Shown here one piece after another: positions 34,149-46,997 of a stretch of 64,000 bases of DNA; positions within the stretch are counted from its first letter, which is position 1, and each line of letters opens with the position of its first letter. The notes below the pieces were generated by a model, which was given only the letters and a program-made list of their open reading frames with translations, did no database searches and was not told the origin of the DNA. Both the position numbers and the translations under genes were made by a program. Origin of the DNA: Cymodocea nodosa (taxonomy: Eukaryota > Streptophyta > Magnoliopsida > Alismatales > Cymodoceaceae); assembly GCA_036874045.1 (NCBI GenBank), contig CM072337.1, forward strand, positions 9,936,001-10,000,000, in the 5' to 3' direction.

Positions 34149-36201
34149 TGTTTGGGGTTGTTAAGTTAATTCTTAAACTTGTTTAATTTGTCTTTATACT
34201 TATATCAATAATTACTTTTAAAAGTAAACGAATAACCTTTCACACAAATTAGATATTAATTCCAATTTGTGTCTAAACTGCAAGTGCACAGTGTATATTG
34301 TATTTGTGTGCAAGTACATGTTGATCCCACAGAGATTGAGTAAGAATTATATACTGTTCTGATTTTTATATTGGAGTTTATATGTGTTCAGTTAAGCACT
34401 CCGTTGAGTTACAATTCACACAACGGACTTAGTTCGTTAAGTTATGGCTAACTCAATAGACTGACCTCGTGGACTTAAGTTAACTTCACGAGCCTATCTT
34501 TCCAATTAAATACTACTATTTACAAAGGAATTCGGTCAACCATTGGGCGGTTCCACAGATTGTAAATAACATCAATTAAGCTCTTTAATGTTAGTTAATA
34601 TTAGATTTATCATTAAGTAATACTAACATTCAGATATTTCAAATAGTAACCATTAAAATCTTTAAGTATCTAGAACGAATCAATTTCAGTAAACTGTAAA
34701 ACTATTTTCTATTTTCTGAATCAAATAAACATAAAACATTCACAATAATGACAATGATAACATTAATCACGATACCAAACAAACAATTGATACTTTAATA
34801 CTAAATGTAAATACAAATAATTTGTTGTTTTTGGTATTTTTGTTTTGATATGTTCCTGAAGATGAATGAAAGGTGAAATGTAAAAATCTCTATCGATAGT
34901 AAAAACTTTCGTCACTACATGCAACGCGATTACACCACTGAAAACTTAATCACTTACAATCCTACCTCCTCTCCCTATAGAATTGCGAGTCCAAAATTGT
35001 AAAATGATCTCCTCTTCAGCATACTGGCATTAACTTGAAACTAAGACTAGAAGCTTTACGATCTCTTGAGATATGAGTTGGTGCTTGGTGAAAATAGCTT
35101 CCCTTCCCGCGACACGATTACTCCTCATAGTGGTTGTCAATCACTGTGTTTGGCTCAAAATCGACCCGACATCAGGAAAGTATCCTCACAAACCTCCGAT
35201 GATTAGTGATTATGGTGGTGGTGTGGAGCTTCAGGAAACTTTCGATGCTTTCTGCAGTTAGCATGGTCCTCCACCACTACACACACACTTTTTCGTCTTT
35301 CTCCTCTTCTTTTATATTTCTTTCTGTAGTAATTGCTTCTGCTTAAATGATCGATTGGATTTCCTTCATTCATATCAATGATGGTGATTTCTTCTTCATT
35401 CCACGAGTGAATTCCTATGTGATACGTGCAATCGTGGTTTTCCTTTGAATGTTCTGTTTTTGTAATTGCTATAGTGGCATATTAGAAAATAAATGGTCCA
35501 TGGAGTTACAGATAACTCAACAGACTTACTTCATTGATTTAACCATAAAACACGTGCAATAAAGAAATAAACTGCTAACATAATGCGTTACCTTAGTGTG
35601 TATTCATATAACTCAACGCGTATAGTTATGCTAACTTAACAAGTTAAACATGTGCAACTCACGTGATATACTAAAGTATTTAAATTCAACACATACATAA
35701 TTCTAACTTAACGAGTTCAGATATACAACTTACGGTTTTTACTCACTAACTTAACGAGTTGTTACTGTGTACCTAAATATTCTTTTAGCATTTACTATTT
35801 TGGATACTTACAAACCTTAACTATCCGATGCTCATATGCATTTCAGATAGTTACCAGATAACTTACCAAAAATTCATTTAAGTCATGCATTAAGGTTTCA
35901 ACACGTGTATTCCAAGAAATAATAAAATATTCGTTTAAAACATAACTATCTGATACATTAAACATAACTCTCCAAAATAACAAAAAATTCGGATACTTAA
36001 GAATTTCATAGTCTGCAATTCACCGACAGTACAGAAATGTACTTAATTAACATTAATTTCTTGAAATTATGCAGATTCCTTCATTAAAGCATATAATAGT
36101 GTAATTATAACATAATGGCTTAATTCTCATATGATAAACTAAATATTATGCAATTAACCATCATTTAACTGTTAATATTATGCACTTTTCTATTTTAAAC
36201 A
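34149..36201 (-). mobile_element. Complete Athila-like LTR (3' LTR of the minus copy, 2053 bp)
   Basis: Runs from TGTTTGGGG to TTTTAAACA. The minus-strand tract AAGTATGGGGGAAT at 36202 onward is the polypurine primer, so this is the 3' LTR of the element extending right. TATGT (34144-34148) before it should be one target-duplication copy. Confidence 0.85.
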
Positions 36202-38021
36202 ATTCCCCCATACTTAAATTTTGCTAGTCCCTTAGCAAACTAAGATCTAACTAGTTGGTCTTTCTAAAGTGCTAGAATTAATTCTTCCTTTTGTTCTTCT
36301 TCAGAATAATAAATTATATTATTATATAGATATTCTGTATTTTTTTAGTAATCTATTTTAAATTATTTTCTCCTCTTCAACTTGCAAATATATTTAAAAC
36401 ATATGTAAATTACATACAAAATATATTAGCATCACATAGGTGGTAATTATATTATCATTTTTTCTTCTTTTCAAACATCTATTATCCTGAATTTTCCAAT
36501 ATGATTTCTAGAATAAATTTCAACTACATACGAATCAAAACACAATCCAATTCAATGTAATTAAAACAAGTAGAATAATGAATTGTATCTCAAATAAACA
36601 ACTTCAAAAGTCTATTCTAGATTCATATTTCAGTAATCTTGGATAACAGAAAATATACTTGATTCAAAAGATATTTGTATTTCACAAAATACTTTTATCT
36701 TTTCAGAACAGTATATGCATATTTGTACTTTAAAAGTTAATTTGAAAAGCTTGAATCATACAAGAGCTTTCTAGTGTACCCATGTATTGAGCTTTCAGTC
36801 AATAATCCCATATCTGATCAGGATCTTAGGTTGCCAGATTTAAAGAGTCATTTTTTAGGTCAACAATCCTTACATACCTATCTACTCAAGTACAAAAGGC
36901 TCGTGATCAAACAAGTCAATAAACTCTTAAAGTTTTTCTCTTTTTTCTTTTCAACCCAGTATATATACGTATTTCATTAATACAGATGCAATAAAACACA
37001 AATCTATATAATCCTGCTTCTATTATTTACTGAAAATATGAATCCATATCAATAAGCTCATACTTTTTCTATAGTTTAATAAGATCTACACATAAATCAT
37101 TCTACAAGTTTAATCAATCAAATTAAATATATCTTTGATCATATATATTTCATTTAATCCAAAAATCAACATTTCAGCTCTTTCAGGATTTCAGATAATT
37201 TACTAAGTTTCAATTAAGCATTTTTTTCTTTTTAAAATCGTGAAACTATTAAACTCATAAAATTCAGCAATAACATAAGATACTATATCTAGATTTGTAT
37301 TAATAGTAAAATTTTGTAGCATCTTATATAAGATTCTAAATATAACATTCAAGTAGTTACAATGCTTAAAAATTTTATAGTTTCAATTATCGTATAGTTA
37401 CAACAAATTCATAAAAAAATTTCAATTTCCATAGAACTTTTGCAGTATCATTCTAATTCCTCTATTTAACAAAATTACTTGGCTTTTACTTTAATTACCT
37501 CCCCCCCATACCTACATTTTGAATTGTCCTCAATGTAAAAGTTTTTACAGTAAATACAGTAAATGTTAGCAGGCATGAATATTGTTTCGTTGACTTAGCA
37601 CCTAACTCAACGAACTTAATTCGTTGAGTTAATGAATAACTCCATGAACTAAGTTTAAATGTAAATTCAAGATAAGTAATCAATTACATACCTTGTTCTT
37701 TTGTATCTCCTTCAACATCTTCCGACTTTCGATTTTGAAAAACTATTCATTCATAAACAAAAGCAGAATATATAACAAAATAACAACTTAACAACAAAAC
37801 ATAAATTATTAAAATAGTGCCTTGTGTGGAACCCAGACTCCTATGTCTTTGGTGGCTCACAAGCAAGCTAGTTGGTTTCCCAAAACAGATACCAATAAAC
37901 TAGATTGATTTTTTATTTTTTTCTTTTTCTTTTTATAAAATAAAACTAAAACTAAAATTTTTCTTTCTTTTCTAAAAATAAATGCAGAATACACACAACA
38001 TTAAAAGCATAGAATCACAAT
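36202..38021 (-). mobile_element. 3' internal region of the minus copy
   Basis: Noncoding, collinear with 59706-61381. It has the polypurine tract at the LTR, the conserved block near 36765-36925, and a second polypurine tract (GGTATGGGGGGGAGG on the minus strand, at ~37496-37510), 1.3 kb from the LTR. No gene is seen in it. Confidence 0.75.
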
Positions 38022-39161
38022 TTAAGAACATGATTGAAAAGTAGTAATAAATGGAATAAACGTGTCAGTCCAAGAAAACTTTTTAGGTATAATTCTTCTT
38101 GCTATTAATTCTATTTTAATACAGTCTGCTTTCCTTTTTAATTTGTAAACTTGTAGTATGTTATCAATACTAAATATAAGTGTATTACCATTAATGAAGT
38201 GAAATGCATAAAGGGATCCTTTTCTGTTCCAAGATAATGTAGCTGTTTCTATTTCTACATCTATTTCAATATATTCCTCTTCACACTTCCATTCATTTAG
38301 GTCTTTCATAATCCATATTTGAAATTTCCTTAATTCATCCCACCATCTTTTCAGACATAAAGTAGGATCATCATATTTATTATACCACATTCCTAATTGA
38401 ATTTTATCATATTCTATAGACGATGGTTTAGCTATATCACTCGGTATAGGAAATATTTCTATAAAGTCATCATCATAATTATCTATGCTTACTATGTATA
38501 AATCAGATCTAAATGCAACTGATATATTTGTGACTAGATATATATATCCATCAAGTATGACATGTATGTTGTTAATTAATGCTTTCTATCCTAGATATAT
38601 TATAGTATTTTCAGTCTAATATCTATTTAGAAAATCATACACACTTAAGCATAAATCTTCATCCCAATTTCCAGTTGGTCTCTAGTAATATAATCTTTTA
38701 GGAATGGTCGAATTTTTATCAGAAAATGTTAAAGCTGACCCACAATTTTCAGTTGGTACTTCAAATCTATTAGGCCTTCCTATATTCCATTCTTCTCTTG
38801 TGATAGGATTTCTAATCAAAATATCGGGTAACAAAATTACATACCTTGGTTTGGTTCTGTAAATAATTAATCCTTCATTTATCCCCATAATATGATCTAT
38901 TCCTTCTAATGTATTGGGTGGAATTCCAGTAGTTTCTTCCATATTCAGATATTCATAGCTGATTGATCTACGATTAAATGACTTCCATAAAAATTCATCT
39001 CTAATCTTAGTCATTTTTGTAGCTTGTAGTCTATGAAAATATTTTTCTCTAACATAGTCTTTGATTTCTTCTGATACACAATACAATCTGCATAGATCTT
39101 TAGCTGACAGATTACTCAATACTTCCCTCAATGCATCCAGTGGTAATTTTATTAATTCCAT
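38022..39161 (-). pseudogene. F-box-like ORF carried by the minus Athila-like copy
   Basis: The ATG at 39161 opens MELIKLPLDALREVLSNLSA, then KDLCRLYCVSEEIKDYV, an F-box-like N-terminus (residues ~1-45). F-box proteins recruit substrates to SCF ubiquitin ligases through SKP1. Residues ~80-160 (MGINEGLIIYRTKPRYV, LIRNPITREEWNIGRP) and 38022-38390 (FQIWIMKDL, GNTLIFSIDNILQVYKL) resemble F-box-associated beta-propeller repeats. In-frame TAGs after LYY and twice more near 38580-38610 split it; the frame is otherwise kept to about 380 codons. It sits between the transposon-protein-like ORF and the polypurine tracts, exactly as in the plus copy. The host origin is inferred. Confidence 0.65.
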
Positions 39162-40099
39162 TTGTTGTGATTCAATTTGAAGCTTTATTTTCAGTAAATA
39201 GTTGTTGACGAATGAAGTTGAATTAGTTGCTTCTTCTTCCAGTTCCCCAACGAATTTTCTTTTCTTTCAAAAGTGCTAGTAACTCGTAAATAATATTCTG
39301 TTTATATTTATAATGCACGTCCTTAAGGCAAATGAATCTCGTTGCAAGAACGTGTCTTGTAACGTGCAGTATGGTTCTTATTTTTATGGATACATGTCCT
39401 ACTTCTAATTTCAAATTTCAGTAACTGCTAAACCTACAAAGTTTCGTTCGTGGCTGATAGAATAACCGTTCAGCTTAATCCACGAACTAACCTTGTTAAG
39501 TTAACTGTAACTCAACGGACTAGCTTCGATTATTGTTTCTAACTCCATAGACTAACTTCATTGAGTTACAGTTAACTCAACGGAGTGACCTTATATTTTA
39601 TTATTGACCTCGTGGAGTTAAGGTTAACTCAACGGACTTATTTCGTTGAGTTAACACTTAGCAAATTTTCTAAAACTTACTCCTCGTATTAACTTCTATA
39701 TATTTTTCTCTCCTACATTTTGTCAACTTAAATAAAGTTAAATACATGTCATTAATGTAGTGTTCAAATTTAAACTTATGCATATTTAACTTGTAGTTCA
39801 TTTTCTATTGTGCAGAAATTACATTTTACTTTTCAGCATGTAGATATTTTCAACATTAACTAATTATTGTGCATTTAACCATGTCATTCAGAAAATTTGT
39901 AAATCTTTTAAACAATCTTGCACATTGTTTAAATAGTTATATAATATTCAAGATAGTTCATCAATTATATCATTCATTCTCAAACACAAATGTAAAAATA
40001 TCTCAAAAACATTCCTTCATTAATATGAATAATTTACATTTACATTCAATAAGATATTTTTCAATACAAATATAAGTATAAGTAGACGAACAAAACAAT
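39162..40099 (-). other. Region between the accessory ORF and F-box ORF, minus copy
   Basis: Noncoding. It is collinear with 53921-54841 of the plus copy and contains hairpins of the CGTTGAGTTA/TAACTCAACG type around 39500-39660. The splice-flanked capsid block of the plus copy is absent: sequence passes directly from GCTTCAAATT to GAATCACAACAA just before the F-box ATG (39161-39185). Confidence 0.75.
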
Positions 40100-42360
40100 T
40101 TAATCTTTCTTCCTAAGTTCATCTACTTCCTTTTGGAGTTTTTCCAATTGTTGCTCTAATTGATTTATCCTTTCTACAGCTTCAATAATGCTTCTAGAAG
40201 GTTCAAATATATTAGTAGCTGTAGCATTGTAGTTTCTATATTCTTTTACTGAAATGACTCTTAATTTTATCATTTTAGATGTCCATTTTGTGAAGTCAAT
40301 ACAGTCCACCATCAATATAGGTCTCAAATCTCCATAAAATAATTTCTTCTTTGCATATTTTATCTTAGATAGGAAGACTATAGACCAATTAATTTGGATT
40401 TTATTCACAACTGCATGTGTGACCCACTTGACAAATTGACTTAGTTCAATATCATGGCCTTGCCATTGGTAAACATTTTTAATCAAAATGTTAGCTACCA
40501 TGTGTGCTTTACCATTTAAGTGTTTCAGTCTATTTAATAATGGGACACTAGGATTGATAGCTAAATTGTCCTTGATTTCCTGTTCTGTCCACTCAATAGT
40601 AGTTGTACTTTCCAAAATTTCTTTCCATTCATTTTTCAATCCTAAAATGTTATGGAGAAGCTTTGGTGTTATTTGTACATCAGCTTGCTCCACGTTGAAA
40701 ATTAATTATCATTCATCTTCTCTTAAATTTGCATAGAAGTAGGGCACTGGATTCTCATATACTACATGCCCTCTCTATTGAGAAATAAATTGCAGTAGAC
40801 CTTGGAACTCAAATAGATTCTTAATTTCTTGCATACCGTCCCAGTTTACTAGCCTATTGTAAATAATATTATAACCCCTAATCTCTTGATATTTATTATA
40901 TGCTTCCTAACTCTAAAAGTGTACTTCATTTAAAACTGTTGCTTCAGTCGAGTTAGGGATTTGAATTTGTTGCTCTAGAGTGGTTTGTTCTTAAATTTCC
41001 TCTACCATGTGCTGAACTTGATTTAGTTGGAAATGATCCGAAGATTCCAGCCTGTTTGCTTCTACTTCTATTTGTGGTGGAGAGTCGGCAGAATTCTCCA
41101 CTCTTCTTTCTTGCATCCTCTCTAAAATTTGTTGAAGAGTCTCTCCCTCTTCAATGGAATCTGTCAAGATATTTCCTTCCTATTCCATCTACTCTTATTC
41201 AGCTTCTTGTTCAGTTTCTATTCTCTCTTCTTCCTCTTGACTATCAATCTGCATTGTCACTATTCTTTTTGATTTTGTGGCAGATTGGGATGGTGTCACG
41301 GGTAAATCAGCTTCTACCCTAATTTCAGTATCTTTTGTTTGCACAGGCTGCAAATTAGTTTCAACCTGTTTTTCTTCTTTTCTTTGCTCTTGCTGCTGCT
41401 ACTCCTGCTCATCCTTAGAATCGGATAGTAGGTTTACAAAAATTGTCTCTACAGGTCCTACTAATATTACTAGGTCAGGTTTAATCTCTTCTTGATGTTT
41501 AGGCACTATCTCTTTTCCTTTCCTTCTTCTAATTAACTGTGTCTAATCTTCCTCTTCTTCTTTTGAGATGAAATCTACAAAAATAGGCTCTACAGGCCCT
41601 CGAGTCATAGGTATTGGCTCTTCCTATTTTACCTTTTCTATAATTACTAATCTTGAAGGACTAGCTTCCATTTCTTTTATAGCACTTGATCTAGTTGCTT
41701 CCTGATGTTACTCTACTTTAATTTTGTATTGGGCCCTCAATTTTTCTTCAGCCCTTTTTCTGTAGAGTGCATCATATAGTAAATACATTTTTTCCATAGC
41801 CATATCCTTAGAATTTCTTTAGCTCTTAGCAACTTTAACCAGCTTTGCAAATTCTTTCCATTCCTTTGGCGTAGATGGCCCAAAAAATGCTACTCTTTCT
41901 AACGGCCTTAGCGGTGGAATAGATGGTCCTGGCTACTATTCCTCAAAGACAAGTCTTTCAGCAGTCGGTTCCTCTTGTTCTTTAGTTGCATGTTTTTCAT
42001 TTCCTTTCCTCTGTTGTTCCCAGATTGCCCACCGAGCACATCTACCAATGCATCTTTTGAGCCATAGTCGGGACTTATGTTAAATCAATTCTAGGGCAGC
42101 TTCATTATTCGGCTTGATTTTTCTCTCTCTATTTAATGCAACTTTTGTAGCTACTTTGATTCTTGTTTCTATAATCTGTGGTATTTTTATGCCTAAATCT
42201 ACTAAAACTTTCCTCCAGTAGAAAAGGTTAGATTCTACCTTTTGTAGTTCTTTTTCCCGTGTTGTATTTCTGATCTTTTGCCTCGTATGTCATTCTTCCG
42301 ATTCTTTGAGAAATTCTGTCATGTCAACTGCTTCCTCCTAGAACTCTGACGTCATCTTTG
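40100..42360 (-). pseudogene. Accessory ORF, plant transposon-protein-like (minus copy)
   Basis: Starts near 42360 and ends in LEKLQKEVDELRKKD. The N-terminal two thirds are acidic, low complexity (E, Q, P, V) and interrupted by several TAG/TAA stops. The best part (40100-40693) reads ITPKLLHNILGLKNE, AHMVANILIKNV, KIQINWSIVFLSKIK, YGDLRPILMVDCIDF and ends in a coiled coil. With the FYANL seen in the plus copy, the pattern resembles the 'putative plant transposon protein' domain found in Athila-type elements (from memory). About 500 bases of its N-terminal part have no counterpart in the plus copy. Confidence 0.6.
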
Positions 42361-43100
42361 TCATCGTGGAGTAATGGAACGGAACAGAATTGCTCTTATC
42401 TCTATTGTTCTAAGTTCTAAATGAGTCTACGAATAATGCTCCACACATCCTAAGTTTTAGTATAAATAAGCCCTAAGTTTTAGGCAGGTAATCGGGTCAT
42501 TTTCCTGCGCAAACTCTCGCTCTCTCATTTACCTCTCCATGAAGTTGCAGTTAACTCCACGAACTAAGTCCATGGACTTAACTACAGTACTCCATTGAGT
42601 TATAGTTAACTCAATGGTGTAAATTCATTAACAGATCCTAGAGTCAATGGAGTAAGTTCGTTGAGTTAAATGTAACTCAACGGACTTTTCGTAAAGTTAT
42701 AACTAATAAAAATACTTATAATAATCATTTTTACTTCGATCAAGATCGAAGAATTTTTGGTCTAACTGACTCTTAATTTTTTCAACATTTTAACATTTTG
42801 GTCAAATCGTTATATTCCTTGGTTGAACCAAAATTAATTACTCTCTTTTTTCTTCTATCGGTTGAATCGATACCATGCTTCGATAAAACCAACATTTTTA
42901 CTTAATATATTATTTAGATTTTTTTATGTTTTTATGTTTCGATTAGACCGATGGATCCTATCGGTTGAACCATAACGATATTTTTCTTTTATATGTTTCG
43001 ATAAAATCGATAATTCCTTTCAGTTGAACCATGACTATGTTTAAATAAGGTTATTATTATTATTTATAAATAACACACACTTAGATAATTTCATACTAAG
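42361..43100 (-). other. Pol-accessory ORF spacer, minus copy
   Basis: Noncoding, with inverted repeats such as CCATTGAGTTA/TAACTCAATGG near 42590-42620 and CGTTGAGTTA/TAACTCAACGG near 42657-42685. Further on are repeated GGTTGAAC and CGATAAAACC words between 42740 and 43030. Confidence 0.6.
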
Positions 43101-46100
43101 TAAAACTCGAGTAGCCCTCTACTCTTACTTCTTCTATAATTCCAAATGAACTTTTTGGTATTTTCAAAATAGGTCTAAGTCTTTGTCCATTTACTTTAAA
43201 TATATTCTGATTTTTAGGATTTTCAATTTCAATAGCTCCATAGGAATAAATATTTCAAATTATGTAAGGTCCTGCCCAGCTAGATCTTAATTTTCCTGGA
43301 TGGTTATGGAGTCTAGTCATGTAAAGATATACTTCTTGTCCTATTTCAAAGGTTTTTAAAATAATTTTCTTGTCATGCCAAAACTTCATTTCTCTTTTTC
43401 TCTTACAGTTTTCGAATAAGCTTCATTCTTAAATTCTTCTAATTTAATCAATTGTATTTTTCTATTTTCTATAGCTTGATTTAAATTAGTGTTCAAAGTT
43501 TTTAATGCCCAATAAGCTTTATATTCAATTTCAGCTGGTAAATGACAACTTTTTCTATATACTAGCCTAAAAGGTGACATACCTAAGTTTGTCTTATAAG
43601 CAGTTCTATAAGCCCAAAGTGCATCTATTAATCTATTAGCCCAATTTGTTCTAATAGGATCTACTACTTTTTCTAAGATTAACTTAATTTGTTTGTTTGC
43701 ACTTTCTACTTGTCCACTTGTTTGCGGATGATATGATGTTGCAATTTTGTGATTTACTCCATATTTCTTCATTAAGGCTTCAAAACTTCTATTACAAAAA
43801 TGAGTTCTTCTATCACTGATAATAGCTTTAGGTATTCCAAATCTGGCAATTATATTAGTTCTTATAAATTGTATTACTACTTTGTTGTCATTAATTTTTG
43901 TAGGAATAGTTTCTATTCATTTAGATACATAATCCACCCCCAACAATATATAATTAAATTGATTAGACATAGGAAATAGACCCATAAAATCTATTCCCCA
44001 CACATCAAAGATTTCAACTTCAACAATAGGATTAAGAGGCATCATATTCCTCTTTGATATTCTTCCTATTTGTTGATATCTTAAACAACTTAAACAATAT
44101 TTGTGAGCATCTTTGAATAGTGTTGGCCAATAAAGTCCACATTGTAAAATTTTGGTAGTAGTTTTCCCTGAACCAAAATACCCTCCACATGTTTGGTCAT
44201 GGCAGAAAGACAATATGCTCCGATATTTAGTTTTTGGAACACACCTCCTTAAAACCAGATCAGGATATTTCTTAAATAAGTATGAGTCTTCCCAATAGTA
44301 ATATTTTACTCTTGAAAAGTACAATTTCTTATCCTGTCTATTCCAATCCTTAGGTGTTAAACTAGTAACTAAGTAATTAACTATATCTGCATACCAAGGC
44401 ATTGTGTTCATGGTCATTAATTGTTCATTAGGAAAATTATCCTTAATTTCAATATTTGATTTTTCTATTTGTAATATTGATAAATGATCTGCTACTACAT
44501 TCTCACAATCTTTTTTATCTTTAATTTTTAGATCAAATTCTTGTAATAATAATATCAATCGGATCAATCTAAGTTTAGTCTCTTTCTTTGCTATTAGGTG
44601 TTTTAAAGCTGAATGATTTGTGTATACTATCACTTTAGCTCCAATCAGATATGATCTAAACTTTTCTAAGGCAAACACAACAACTAACAGCTCTTTTTCA
44701 GTAGTTGTATAATTAACTTGAGCATCATTTAAAGTTTTGCTTACACAATGAATCACTCTAAGAGATTTTTATATCTTCTGTCCCAACACTGCTCTTACAG
44801 CAAAATCAGATGCATCGCACATTAATTCAAATAGATGGCTCCAATCAGGTGCTTGTATAATAGGAGTTGAAATTAAGATAGTTTTAAGCTTGAAAAATGC
44901 TTCTTTGCAATTTTTATCAAAGTTGAATGGGACATCTTTTAATAGATTAGTTAAAGGCCTAGTTATTTTGCTAAAATCTTTAATGAATCTTCTATAAAAT
45001 CCAGCATGTCCTAGAAATAATCTAATATCTTTTACTGATTTAGGTTCTGGTAGATTAGAAATTACTTCTATTTTAGCTTTATCTACTTCCAACCCTTTCT
45101 TTGAAACAATATATCCCAAGACTATTCCTTGCTTAACCATGAAGTGACATTTTTCCCAATTTAAAACCATACTTTTTTCCACACAGTGTTTTAATACTTT
45201 GTCTAAATTGTTTAAACATACTTCATATGAAGTTCCATATACAGTAAAATCATACATAAATATTTCTAAAAAATCTTTACTCATTCTAGTGAATATGCCT
45301 TGGATACACCTTTGAAAGGTAGCTGGTGCATTGCATAATTTGAATGACATTCTCTTAAAAGCATAAGTTCCATTAGGACAGGTGAAAGTTGTTTTCTCTT
45401 GATCCTCTAGTGCTATTGAAACTTGGTTATATCCTGAATACCTGTCTAGGAAACAAAAATATTCTTGCCTTGCTAATTTCTCTAGCATTTGATCTATGAA
45501 ATGTAAGGGAAAATGATCTTTCCTAGTCACAACATTCAGCTTTCTATAGTCTATACACACTCTCCAACCTGATTGAATTCTAGTAGGTATCAAGTCCTGA
45601 CTTTCATTCCTAATAACTGTTAATCCTGATTTCTTGGGAACTACATGGATTAGACTAACCCATGAGCTATCAAAAATCGGATAAATTATATCATTATCTA
45701 ACCATTTCACTATTTCTTTCCTGACTACTTCTTTAAGGTTTGGATTTAATCTACTCTCAGGAATTCTAACTGGTTTAGCATTCTTTTCTAAATATATGTG
45801 GTGATAGCATAAAGTTGAACTTAACCCTTTTATATTAGTCATAGTCCATCCTATTGCCTCTTTATAAGTTTTTACTACATCTTTTAATTTAGCAATTTGA
45901 TTCTCTTTTAAATCTGAAGCAATAATGATTGGACATGTTTGTTTTTCTTCCAAAAATATATAGGTTAATTCAGGAGGTAAAGGTTTTAAATCTAAATATT
46001 ATCCATCAGAAGCTAGAGTTCCTAATCGAACATTTTCATTTTCTTTGTAAATCTCTTCTTGATGTCCTTTTACATTTATGCTTTCACTTTCTTCTAAAGT

Positions 46101-46184
46101 TTCAGAATCTAGTTGCCTATTTAATTCTTCTTGAATCACATCATCTAGCATATCTCCTTTATCCTTTAAAAAATCTATAGTATG
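43101..46184 (-). pseudogene. Athila-like pol (RT, RNase H, integrase), minus copy
   Basis: A single reading frame with a few nonsense changes. RT (44769-45953) has WRVCIDYRKLN, CFLDRYSGYNQ and ATFQRC, but the active-site block reads IFMYDFTVYG, the first Asp of the DD pair being tyrosine, so this RT would be dead. RNase H and the integrase zinc region follow (43917-44756: [16 protein letters not shown] with the catalytic Asp changed to Asn, [22 protein letters not shown]). Then comes a stop (TGG to TGA), then the core end (SYHPQTSGQVESANKQ). The 5' end is missing: at 46184 the sequence changes to LTR of the plus copy. Confidence 0.9.
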
Positions 46185-46185
46185 T

Positions 46186-46888
46186 ATTAAAACAAAAATA
46201 CTAAAAACAATTTATCTATGTTTGTATGTTGTATTTGAGTGTTGTATTGTTTGTGTTGTATCGTGATTAATGTTATCTTTGTCAGTGTTGTGATTGTTTT
46301 ATGTTTATTTTAGTTTTATAGTTTACTGAAATTGGTTCGTTCAAAAGACTTAAAGATTTTAATGGTTACTGTTTGAATTATCTGAATGTTAGTATTGCTT
46401 AATGATAAATTCAATATTAACTAACATTAAAGAGCTTAATTGATGTTATTTACAATCTGTGGAATCGCCCAATGGTTGTCCGAATTCCTCTGTAAATAGC
46501 AGTATTAAAAAGAAAAGATAGGCTCGTGGAGTTAACTTAAGTCCACGAGGTTAGTCCGTTGAGTTATCCATAACTCAACGAACTTAGTCCGTTGAGTTAG
46601 CTGTAATTCAACGAAGAGCTTATTGAATATATAAATTTGATTTTTAACAATCAAACAGTTCTCAAGTTCGTCAGCAATTCCCTATGGGATCGACCTGTAC
46701 TTGAACATTGACACAATAGACACTGTGCACTTGCAGTTAAAGTACAAATTGGAATTAATATCTAAATTGTATTAAAGGTTGTTTGTTTACTTCTAAAAGA
46801 AAGAATAGGCATAAAGATAAATTAACTAAGTAAAAACAGAAGTAACAAATACAAGTTTTTCTAGTGTAGTGCTGGGAAAACCTAAACA
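46186..46888 (+). mobile_element. 5' LTR of the plus copy, last 0.7 kb only
   Basis: Equivalent to the final ~700 bases of 1229-3405, ending CCTAAACA. The first ~1.47 kb are absent; the left edge abuts the minus copy's pol with only a base or two of overlap. It includes the perfect hairpin CGTTGAGTTA (46557-46566)/TAACTCAACG (46571-46580). Confidence 0.85.
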
Positions 46889-46895
46889 AGTTTTA

Positions 46896-46913
46896 TGGCG
46901 CCGTTGTCGGGGA
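46896..46913 (+). promoter_or_regulatory. Primer-binding site, tRNA-Asp type
   Basis: TGGCGCCGTTGTCGGGGA lies 7 bases after the LTR end. It matches the complement of the 3' end of plant tRNA-Asp with one change, the primer known for Athila-type elements (from memory). Confidence 0.8.
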
Positions 46914-46997
46914 ATTGAATTGAATAGATATAAGCAACTGTTAGAGGTGTTTCGTTTTAATAGCTAGAGTTGTGTGTTTTCTTTTGTAATTGAGAAT

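Noticed and set aside
46896..46913. tRNA gene fragment
   Set aside because: Only the 18-base complement of a tRNA 3' end is present, at the primer-site position; there is no cloverleaf or internal promoter.
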